NCBI RefSeq assembly: GCF_033958435.1
Contig: NC_134148.1
Location: 11,448,501 to 11,512,500 of the forward strand
DNA from: Carettochelys insculpta
Lineage: Eukaryota > Chordata > Testudines > Carettochelyidae
Direction of reading: 5' to 3'
DNA length: 64,000 nt
The position numbers and the translations under genes are program-made. The notes beneath the pieces are model-generated. The model was not told the origin of the DNA. It ran no database searches and worked only from the letters and a program-made list of their open reading frames with translations. The number at the start of each line of letters is the position of its first letter. Within the stretch, counting starts at the first letter, position 1. Positions 41,101 through 53,100 of the stretch are shown here, piece after piece.

Positions 41101-44100
41101 CACCCTCCCCAGGCTGCACCCCCAGTGCTCCTGAGAGCCCCAAGGAAGCAGCAAGGATGGGATAGCCACATGCTTCCCCTGCTTTCCCCAAGCCCTGAGG
41201 AAGCTGCAGGGATAGGGCAGCCATGGTGCTCTCCCTACCCCCACCCTGAGCCTTAGCAGCAGGGATGGGATATTTGTGGCTGCTGGCGATTAAAATACAG
41301 GGCAATTGGTCCCGCTTCTGAAATAAATAGGGACACCTTTTTGGCATCACAGGGCTGTCCCACAAAAAATGGGACAGATGGTCACACGCCTTAATCAAGC
41401 AAAAGTACAACTGCAAGAGGCATAAATGTACACAGTTCATTTGGTGTTAGTTGATTGTTCTAAGTGGGGATGAATCCAACAGTGAGTACCCCATGAGTGA
41501 GAATGTTAGCTAGCAGATTATTGTGGAATGAGGTAATTGACTGACTTAAGAATTGTGAACTCCAATTTGACTATATTTTAACAGTGAGCAGGACCAGTGA
41601 GAAGGCAAAGGTGACAGAGCCAGCCCCTACTGTCATCCTCTGCCTCAGCAGTGTACTGTCTGCCTTGAGCTTTTGCCCTGGCAGCCCTGCCCTAGTTACC
41701 CACCCAGTATCCTGGCATGCTTCACAGGCATGCTTGGCCCAGGAATGAGGAAAAAGCTACCAGTGTAGGGTGGAGGCGAGTGCTTGGGCCAGGCATGGCC
41801 ATTGTCTATGAAAAGTTCTAATCATGGCATTGTTGAGGCAGGAGCAGCAGCTCTGCTGATCCCCAGTCCCTGGGAGGGCTATGGGGCAGATGTCCATAGA
41901 TCATTGGGTGGGGCTGCTCATGAACCTTCTAGCTGCTAGCTATCAGGAGCAGCCCTTCCCTCTTTACCAGAGCTGCTCCACTGTGCCCACTGCTGCATTG
42001 TCAGCCACCACTCTGTCACTGTCCCCTTTGCAGAGCCCTTCCATGCTCCACACAGTTCAACCAATGGGCCACTGGTGACTGTGCTGTAGCCCAGTTGGGG
42101 AACCTTGATATAAAGTACTTCTTTTTGTGCTATACTAGGTAATGTTGTTTTCCAACAGAACTTCCTGAACAATTTCCAAGCAGCAAAGGAAGCCCTAAGT
42201 GCAGCCACAGTCCAAGCTGCGGAAATGGCTGCTTCCAGCATGAAAGATTTTGCTCAGAAGAGCTTCCGTCTTTCCATGGATATCAACTTGAAAGCTCCAG
42301 TTGTAGTCATTCCGGAGTCTTCCATCTCCCATAATGCTTTGATAGCAGATCTTGGTTTAATCAGAGTTCAGAATGAATTTAAATTGGACTTCACAAATAA
42401 ATCTTTTGTTCCTCCAGTTATTGACAACATGGATGTGCAACTAACGCATTTGAAGCTATCAAGGTAAAAACTTCTGCATTTCCCTTGACACTGAATATTT
42501 ATTGTTCGTGTAGGAAAATAATTTAAGTGCCAACTGTATGTAGAGTAAGAAGATAAGGCTTCTGCCCCAAAAATGTAATATCTAAACAGGTTGTAGAGAG
42601 GTCATGGGGGAGAGGGGAGTTATGCAACAGAAAAGCCAAGTGGTTGATTGCAGAGGCTCAGAGTGCTTTTTGTTAAATCTGTCTTTTTTTTTTTTTTTAA
42701 ATGTTCATTTAGATCCTTTTTCTCTTTTAACACAGCAGTTTTAGTGGATGGCGTAGGATTTGTAGGTTTCTTGGCGGGACAAAAATGTTGAACATCAGCC
42801 AAGTTGCTTTGGTGAGGGCTCTTTGAAATGGATACATGAACAGGACAAAGGGCCTTACAGTTATTTCATAAACTTACAATCAAGGCACTGCCTTTCTCTG
42901 CCATGCTACAGATATAGTCACTCACAGATGCATATATTTTATAGCATTTTGCAACTACCGTGAGGAGTCCTGTAGCAGCTTAAAAGCTAGCGAATTTACT
43001 TGTGCATAAGTAGATGCATGAAGTGGAAACTTCAGTTTGGCAGAGATCCATATGTATACATATACACATACAAAGATGAGGTTTATATTACTATGCAGAG
43101 GACCAGTGCCAATGTGGTTAATTTATTAAAGGCAGATGTGTCCCATTCTCAACAGTTGATGAGAAGGTGTGAGTACCAAAACAGGGAAAATTACCGTTTT
43201 CTTCTTCGAGTGGTCCCCGTGGTTGCTCCACTTTACGTGTTGGGCTCGCCCCGGCACCGCAGATCAGAGACTTCCAAGCTGTACCTCCTCGGATTGCACA
43301 TGTGTAGAATCACGCTGGTCCTTCACATGCTTTCGGTCACGTGTGCAATCTGGTCCACGCCAGTTCCTCTCAACTGCAGCAGCTGCAGATAGACTTCACT
43401 TCTGCTCCAGCACACGTCTGGAAAGATAAAGTCGTTTATTCTTCAATACATTGTTCATGTTTGCCAGTTTTAAGAACTCTTTACTGTATATAGGTATAGT
43501 TTTAAAAAAAAAAAATAAAGAAAAAGAAAAGGGGAAGGAGACAGACAAAAGCTCTGCCAACAGAACTTCCTTTATCTTTAGCATAACCGAGTTGTTAAGA
43601 GTTATCTACAGACTGTGTGTTTTTTTTTTTTTTTAAATAATACCTGTTAAGTACCTTTCGTTTAAGTTGAACACTGTTAAGTGTTGTAAAAAAAAAAAGT
43701 CTCTGGCAGTCTTCAAGAAATGCGAGTCATAGTGTGAGGCTATGCTGGCCTCTGATGGCCACAGTAAATGTATTCTCCTCCTGGGTGAGGCCCATGTGCT
43801 CAAAAATGTCCTCATGGCTCTAAGCTTACTGCTGGAGCCAGGAAGGACAGAGAGATGAAGCTGAAGATGATTTTATTTGATAAGGCTCTTCAGCCTGCAG
43901 CATCTGCGCTAGCTCCCCAGGAGGGCCTGCCAGTACCCCAAAAATGAAAAGCAGCTTCTCTGACCTCCTCAGGTCACAACAAAAAAGAGAACGTCTTCTA
44001 CTCTATCCTTGCCGGTATTATCCACTAGCAGGGTGAGCAAGCCACAAAGCTGAGACCCCTCTACATCTAAAGGGGACATGAAGCCTAGAGAACAAAAGGC

Positions 44101-47100
44101 AGCATCCAGGACTCAGACTTGCAAACACCCACATGAGTCTAAACAACAGGTACTGGAGATTACAGCACCAAGACAAATACCTCTGACACTGAGAGCATCG
44201 GAACTGGAGGCACCGGAACACAGACTTGCGGTGCCAAAGACCTTTGAACACAGAGAACAGAAAGCGTTGGCACCAGGTGCACTGATAACAGTGGAATTGG
44301 TGGCAACGGTAGACCCCAGACGAAGACCTTTGGCACTGGGCATGACATCATCCATATCGGCACCAACCCAGTCATTTCAGGAACTGAGGAAAGCGCATTC
44401 CATACCACGGCACCGAAGCACTTCTCCAGACCTCCTCGTTGTACCATCACCTCTGTCTCCAAGCGCTCCCCCAGAATCATTCATACCGGAACGTCCTCTG
44501 ACGCCGCCCATCACCTTTCCCTTAGGCCGTGGTCTCCATTCTTATGTCCTCCTTCCCCCTGGCTCAGGCACCCTTCACCTGACTTTTGACAATTGCATTA
44601 GGTATCCCCACCTCCATCTCTCTTATTTAGATGCTCTCATGCATCATATTCATTTTGCTATCATGCATACAGACACCACTCATGCTCCAGATCCTCATCG
44701 CCAGGTTCATGCATTGCGACTACATATACCCATGCTGTCGAAGATTATCACCGGCGCTGTCACTCTTCAAGATCCAGAGAGAGATCTCTGGACTCAGTCC
44801 CCTTATGCAGACAGTCTTCACCTCCTCCTCTAAAGAGGCACTGTCTCTCCCACTCAAGAGAACGTTTGGACCCAGTTATAGAGTCCCCCCCAAAAAAAAA
44901 GCCTAGGGGAGCAAGTACAAGAAGTGACTGAGAAGCAAGTAGAGGCATACCACACAGATGCCTCTTTGTCCTCTTGAGACGAGGCAGTCATCCCAGGCAA
45001 TATATCCCCTCCGGACGACCTTAGATAGTTCCAGGAACTGTTCAGCAGGGTTGCCCAGTTCCAGGATATATAGGCGGCGGGGATGCAAGAGAAGCAACAT
45101 AAACTCCTCAAGAATCTGAGACCTCTGATGTCATCAGATAGCCATCCCACTGGATGATGCCATTAGAGAGGCTGCTACTAATGGCCGTGTCTACACTAGC
45201 CCCAAACTTTGAAATGGCCATGTAAATGGCCATTTCAAAGTTTACTAATGAAGCGCTGAAATACATATTCAATGCCTCATTAGCATGCGGGCAGCCGTGG
45301 CACTTCAAAATTGATGCGGCTCGCCCCCGCGTGGCTCATCCCGACGGGGCTCCTTTTAGAAAGGACCCCAGCTACTTTGAAGTCCCCTTATTCCCATCTG
45401 CTCACAGGAATAAGGGGACTTTGAGGTAGGTGGGGTCCTTTCGAAGAGGAGCCCCGTTGGGACGAGCCACGTCAATTTCGAAGTGCCGTGGCTGCCCGCA
45501 TGCTAATAAGGCGCTGAATATGTATTTCAGCGCTTCATTAGTAAACTTCAAAATGGCCATTTACATGGCCATTTTGAAGTTTGGGGCTAGTGTAGACATA
45601 GCCAATATCTGGCAAACTCTAGCCTCCATTCCACCAACCAATAAGAGGCTGGACAAAAGGTATTTCGTCCCATCAGAAGGAATGGAATTCCTATTTAATC
45701 ACCCTCCACCAAATTCCCTTGTGGTAGAATCTTCCCAGCAGAGGTCGAAGACGCCACAATATAAATCCACGGTGTTGGACAAGGATGCAGAGAGACTCGA
45801 TATATTTGGGCAGAAGGTGTATTCATCTTCCACCCTGCTTTTATGTATGGCTAACTATGCTGCACACCTCTCCAACCACTATTTTGATGATTTATACAAA
45901 ACTCATATTGCCCATGGACTACCTTCTGGACAATAAGAAACCAGTCTTAAAATCTATAGTTCAGGAAGGGTATGCAGCCTCACATACAGGAGTCCAAATC
46001 GCACTTGACATGACAGACACAGCAGCACACTCAACTGCCACTGCAGTGGTAATACGACGAGTGTCCTGACTGCAGATGTCCGGTGTCCCCAAAACGTTGC
46101 AAACAAAAGACCTCCCCTTTGATAGATCAAAACTATTTGTCGAATCCACGGACGCAGTTCTCCCCTCTAGTGAGGACTCAAGAACCACATTAAGAACACT
46201 GGGTATGTGTACCCCTCCATATAGGAGGAAGAGGTATCACCCATATCAGCGATGCTACACCTAATAGTCTCAGTGGCCACAATGCCACCAGCGTGGTTAT
46301 GGTCCAGGGTGCCAAGAGCAGCAAAGACCACCGAGGTGCCAGACCCATCAAGGCCGCAATCTTTCACCACAGGCAACTAGGTAGCAGGTTTGACTACTGC
46401 ATTGGGGACTGCGACACCACACTCATCATTCAGTGCCAACAATCACCTTATCACCTGTTTCACCACTGTCTAAGACCATTCTACTGACAGGGGAAGAGCA
46501 TTACCACAGACAAATGGGTACTGAAATTATTTCTGCAGGATACGCCATCGCATTCTGCACGCGACCACCAACAAAACCACCAACCCAGTCCCTCTTCAGG
46601 GACCCCTCTCACGAGACACTGTTAAAACAAGAGGTCGATCACCTCCTGTCCGTAGGAGCGGTAGAAAGAGTCCTGGATGAGTTCAAGGGGAAGGGATTCT
46701 ATTCCCGTTACTGCCTCACTAAAAAGAAGACAGGAGGCTGGAGACCAATACTGGACTTAGGGGCTCTCAATTGTTACCTCCACAAGCAGCATTTCAAGAT
46801 GGTCACCGTTACTTCTATAGTTACAGCACTGGATGATGGGGACTGATTTGCAACCCTTGACTTACAAGATGTGTACTTTCATATAGTCATCCATCCCGCA
46901 CACAGGCTCTTTCTTCTTTTTACCGTGGGCACAGAACATTTTCAGTACAAACTTCTGCCCTTCGGCCTGTCTTCAGCTCTGAGTCTTTACGAAGGCACTC
47001 TCAGTAGTATTGCCTTACCTGCATCATCAAGATGTCTTCATCTTCCCATACCGAGACAATTGCCTCTTAAATGGCAACTTGCGTGTGGATGTACTGTGCA

Positions 47101-50100
47101 TAATAGACATTAGCACAAAGACGTTCCACTCCTTGGGCCTCATTATCAATTTCCAAAAATCAATGACAGAGCTCACGCAGGACATAGAGTTCACAGGAGT
47201 GCACCTCGACTCTATCACGGCAAGAGTATATCTACCTACTCTGCATTTTCACACCATCCAGTCATTGATACAGGTGCTGGTGTACAGCCCCACAGTACAG
47301 GTACTAACTTGCCTCCAACTTCTGGGGCACATGGCTGCCACCACATCTGTGGTGCAAAATGCTAGACTGCACTTTTGCTGCCTCCAGCGTTGGCTGGTGA
47401 CCGTATATATACCAATGAAACATACCAGTCGCAAAAAGATTTCACCAACAGCAGAGGTGCAGAAATCACTGAGATGGTGGACAGACCAGAAGAACTTACT
47501 GTCAGGGGATCCCCTTTCGCCAACCCCAAACTACAGGTTTGTCTCAACAGATGCTTCCAACGTAGGCTGGGGAGTGCACGTGGGACACAGGTCAGCACAA
47601 GGGCAATGGTCGCAGTGGGAGATGGCTATTCACATAAATATGCTGGAAGTAAGGACAGTGTTCAGTGCATGCAAACATGTCCTGTAGTACCTATGACACA
47701 CAGTAGTTGGTGTCAATACCGACAACATTACCACAATGTATTATATCAATCGACAGGGCAGAGCCAGGTCTTGCACGTTATGTGCAGAGGTGGTTCACCT
47801 GTGGAACTGGTGCGTTGCAAATGACATAATCCACAGAGCCTCATACTCACAAGGCATCAGCAATGTGAAGGCCGACCTGCTGAGCTGGCACTTTTCACTC
47901 AACCACAAATGGGAGATCCATCCCAAAATACTTCGCCATATCTTCGAATGCATGGGGGTTTCCTTAAATAGACCTGTTTGCTACTTGCAACAACAAGAAA
48001 TGCCCTCAGTATTGCTTCAGAGCAGGCATCATTCTGGGCTCCCTGGGGGACACTTTCCTTGTATCTTGGAAGGGCTCCTTGCTTTATGCATTTACTCCTA
48101 CAGTACTTATCCACAAGGCCCTGGAAAAGGCAAGGATAGAGAAGGCACGTTTGATACTCATAGCCCCAGTGTGGGACCATCAACACTGGTTTCCCCTGCT
48201 GCAACGTATGTCGTGTTGCCAACCGCTCCTCCTCCGGATCGTCTCAGGCCTCCTCACACAGAACCAAGGAGACCTGAGCCACCCTCAACCACGAACATTA
48301 TGCCTGAAGGCGTGGCTAATTCTTGGCTTAGCGCCTCAGAGACGTTATGCTCAGAAAGGGTCAGCGAGATCCTAGAATGCAGCAGATGGGCCTCCACCCG
48401 AAAGACTTGTAAGTGGAAGCGCTTTACTTCCTGGTGCTCATCCAAGCAGTTGAGTCCCCTAGAGGTTCCTGTACCCACGATTTTAGATTATCTATGGAGC
48501 TGAAACAAGGGGGACTCTCTTGACCATCACTAAAGGCCCCCCTGGCAGCCATATTGGCCTTCAGGCATACAGTGGAAGGGTCAACTGTCTTCGCTCACCC
48601 TGTTACAACACGGTTCCTGAAAGGCCTCACAAATTTATACCCTCCTTGAAAGCCAATATCACCCTCCATGGAGCCTGGATCTGGTGCTGGACACGTTATT
48701 TAGGTCACCTTTGGGAATCCTAGCCACCATTTTGCCTCGCTTACTTACCCTAAAAACGACATTCCTTCTGGCTATCACATCTGCTCGTAGAGTGAGTGAG
48801 TTGGCTGCAGTAATGGCGACACCGCCCTAGACAACCTTCTCCAAAGATGCACTGATACTATGTTTACATCCTTCATTCTTCCCCAAGATCTCCTCAGAGT
48901 TTCATATCAATGAACCGATCATTCTGCTGTCCTTCTATCCTAAGCCGCAATGCCTCAAATAGGGAAATATGACTTCATTCACTTGATGTGAGAAGTGCAT
49001 TAGCCTTTCATATAGACAGAACCAAACCCTTTCGTAAATGGGATAGACTACTTGTGTCCCTCAGTACCCTTGGGTGCATGAAATCCAGACCCATGGAGTT
49101 GTGTACATCTCGTTTTTCTAGGTAGTTCTTAACTAATTCGTTCCCCACTGATTGCTGCCCTCCCACCTCCCCGTACTACATTGTCTAGCACCGTAGTGTA
49201 GGAGCTGTTCTTCTCCGTGAAGACTGAGGCAAAAAAAGCATTAAATACTTCAGCTTTTCTTTCATCTATTGCCAGGTTACTTCTTTCATCTGGTAACAGC
49301 CCCACATCTTCCCTGATAGCCCTCTTATTGTTAACATGCCTGTAGAACCACTTCTTGTTACCCTTCACATCCCTTGCCAGCTGCAGTTCCAATTGTGCTT
49401 TCGCTTTCCTGATTACTGCTTGGCATTTTCTAGCCATATGTTTATGCTCCTTAGTCAGCTGTCCACGTTTCCATTTCTTATACGCATCCTTTTTGAGTTT
49501 AAGCTGACCAAGTATTTCCCTGTTAATCCAAGCTGGTTGCCTATCAGATTTGCATTTCTTACTATGCAGCAGGATGGGTTGTTCCTGTGCCTTCAATAAG
49601 ATTTCTTGAAAATACTGCTAGTTCTCTTGAACTCTTCATCTTCGTCTCCCAAGGGATCCTGCCCATCAGGTGTCTCAGGGAGTCAAAGTCTGCTCTTTTG
49701 AAATCAAGGGTCTGTATATTACTGCTCACCTTACTTCTTTTTGTCAGGATCCTGAAATCAACCGTGTTATGGTTGCTGCAGCTCAAGTTGCCAGCTACTT
49801 CTGTTTCTCCTACTAGTTCTTCCCTGTTTGTGAGCAGCAGCTCAAGTTGTGCATGGCCCCGGTTGGCTCCTGCAGTACTTGTGCCAAGAAGTTATCTCCA
49901 ACATTCTCCAAAAACTTCCTGGATTGTCTGTGTGCTGCTGTATAGGTCTCCCAACAAATGTCCAGGTGATTAAAGTCTCCCATGAGAACCAGGGTCTGTG
50001 ATTTGGAATCTTCTCTTAGTTGTCTGAAGAAATCCTCATCTACCTCATCTCCCTGATCTGGCAGTCTGTAGCAGACACTGACTACAACATCACCTCTGTT

Positions 50101-53100
50101 GTGTCCACCTCTGAGCTTAACCCAAAGACACTCAACTGGCTTTTCTCCCTCCTTATACTGGAGCTCTGAGCAATCATAATGCTCCCTACCATAGAGCGCA
50201 ACTCCTCCTAATTTTTTCCCATCTGTCCTTCCTAGACAGTTTATACCCTTCCTTTACTGTGCTCCAATTATGGGAATTATCCGTTATTCCAACCACCTCA
50301 TACTACTTTGACTGTGCCAGGGCCTCTAATTCTTCCTGTTTGTTCCCCAGCCTTCTTGCATTTGTGTATAAGCACCTTAGAAAAGTGACTGATTGGCCCA
50401 CTTTCTGCTCTTCACCCAGGAAACCTAATTTGTTGTTCCCTCCTCCTTCCCCACTTTCCTCAGGACTTGTCACCATCCCCCAACGAACGTAGTTTAAAGC
50501 CTTCCTCACTAAGTTTACAAGCCTGCCCGCAAAGATGCTCTTTCCTCTCACTGAGGAGGATCCCATCTCTTCTCAGCAATCCTTGTTCCTGAAATAGAAT
50601 CCCATGGTCAAAGAAACCAAATCCTTCTCTGCTACACCATCTACTCAACCACACGTTTACCTTGGCAATTTGACAATCCCTATCCAGACCCCTTCCTTCA
50701 ACAGGGGGTGGGCGGGGGTTGTGGGGGGGAAATGGATGAGAACAGTGCTTGTGCTACATATTCCTTGGTCTTTCTTCCTAGGGTTACGTAATCCACCATG
50801 ATCTCCTCAAGGTTGCTTTTGGCTGTGTCATTAGTTCCTCCATGGAGAAGTAGGAAGGGGTAATAGTCTACAGGTTTGATGTTTTTTTGACAGAGACTGT
50901 AACATCCTGGATTCTAGCCCCTGACAAGCAGCAAACTTGCTGGGATTCTAGGTCTGAACCACAGATAGATGACTCAGTCCTTCTTAGGAGGGAGTCCCTG
51001 ACCACCACCCCCTGTCGTCTTCTCTTAGGGGTGGTGGTGGTAGAACCTGTATCCCTAGGTCTGTGCAGCCCATGCCTTACAATCCATAAGGTCATCTTCT
51101 GATCCATTCCCTCTGAGGTATCAACTCCAGCTATCTCCACCGTATCACCTATGCAGAGAGGCTGAAAGAGGTTATTTAACTCCACTGGAATTGGAGAGAC
51201 CTGAATTGGTTTTCTCCTCCTGGAGGTAACATGCTTCCTGTTCTCTTCCTTGTTTTGAACTGCCTGCTGTCCCTGCAGTATTATATGGTTCCTTCTATCC
51301 AGAAAGTCTTCACCTTCTCTGATGGACCTGAGGGTTTATATTTGGACATCAAGTCCTCTAACCTTCTCTTCCAAAATGGTTACCAGCTTGCACTTGGTAC
51401 ATACAAAATTCTTCCTTTTGTCTGGGAGGAAGACAAACATGGCACATGCCATGCAGGTCACAAGAGCAGACTTCTCAGTAGCCATGTCACTGTGCATTTT
51501 CTCCCTTTTCAGAGAGTTCACTTACATGTTTCTAGTGCCGCCTTGAAGGGCACAAGAGAGAGAAACCTACAAGAAAGGGAAAACTGATATGGGGCTCCCC
51601 CTAAGGCGAGCTCCCAGGCAAACTCCCTGTTAGCTGTTCCTGTTCTCTGTGGCCACCTGCTTATAAGGCTGTAGCTGTTTAGGCCTGTCTCAAAGCCTTT
51701 CCTACAATCTAATGAGCCGTAGCAGGCCCACCTGGAACAAAACATTCTTCTTCGAGTGGTCCCCGTGGGTGCTCCACAATAGGTGTCGGGCTCGCCCGGC
51801 ACCGCAGATCGGAAATCTTCCAGCAGTTTCTCCTGGATCGCGCATGCGCCGGCGTGCGCCGCTCCCCTGCGTGCCCCCGGCCACGTGCGCGATCTGGTCC
51901 CCACCAGTTTCTTCTCAACCGCCATCGGCTGCAGACGGAATCCGCTCAGGCTAAGGCCGGAGTCAGATTAGATAGTGTTTTACTACGTGTAAATTGTTGT
52001 TTTTTTTCGGTTACCCAAAAAAAAAAAAAAAAAGAGAGAGAGGAGCGGAGAAGAGAAGAGTGGACGTGAAGGCCAGTTAGGCCGCCCGCTGCACCGCAGG
52101 CTGGTGACTGTGATTCGGGTAAAAAGGCACAGATTAAGTGCTAAGTACCCTATTTACAGCAAAGGACTCACCGCGATGGCCTCTTCAGGTTTTAAAAAGT
52201 GTGAGTCCTGCCGTGAAGCTATGCCGGCCTCCGATGGGCATAGTGAATGCATCCGCTGCCTGGGGGAATCACACGTTACCCAGAAGTGTTCTCACTGTGC
52301 TAAGCTCACAGCCAGGGCCAGGAAAGACAGAGAAATGAGGCTTAAAATGCTCGTTTGATAAGGCTCTCCAGCCGGACTTGCCGGAGAAGCCTCACCCAGA
52401 AGGGCCCTCTGGGTTGCATAAGAGGAAGGCAGCTTCTCTGACCCCCTCGGTGCAGAAACAGAGGAAACTCTCCCCAGCTCGATCCTTGCTGGCAGTTTCA
52501 GCGAGCGGGACGAGTGGAGCATGCAGCCCCCAGCTGCATACTCAGGCAAGTGGTAGAGCGGCCGTGAATGTGGCAGAGGCTGAGCCTCCGGTTACACAAC
52601 AGCCGGCATGTGCAGCGCCTAGAGCATCAGCGAGGCAAGCGCCGGACCCGGCAGCACCGCCACAGGCGGCACCAGCCCCCGCGGCACCAACGGTGCAGGG
52701 GCGCCAGGCACGGAGCCTGCAGGCACTGGAGGGGGATACCCACGCGGCGCCGCAGCTGTGTGTGCCGAGCGCGGCGCCGCAGCTGTGTGTGCCGAGCGCG
52801 GCGCCGCAGCTGTGTGTGCCGAGATCCCCGGCACGGGAGGGGGCAGTGCCAGCCCCGGAGGGGAGGGGCAAGGCAAAAGCCAAAGCCTGGCACCGCAGCC
52901 CATCTCCGGACAGGGCTGCGCTGCTCTTAGCAACAAGCCCTCCCCCTGTGCTACACATGCCGCACCGAAGGCCTGGGTCTCCACCAGCCTATCCAGAGCC
53001 GCCGCCTCCGTTCCTCCAACCAATGTCGCCATGGCTTGGGCCACCTTCACCTTTCCTGGGATTGGATCCCCTGGAGTACTATCAGAAACCAGTTTCACCT

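Larger units (their letters stand above)
43199..49060 (+). mobile_element. DIRS-type retrotransposon, copy 2 (old, 3' truncated)
   Basis: The left end TTCTTCTTCGAGTGGTCCCC is present. The right terminal repeat and internal complementary region are missing because the copy stops inside the recombinase gene at about 49060. Its CpG sites have mostly become TpG/CpA (for example GCACATGTG where copies 1 and 3 have GCGCATGCG), so it is the oldest of the three. A 421-bp palindromic element is inserted at 45183-45603. Confidence 0.9.
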
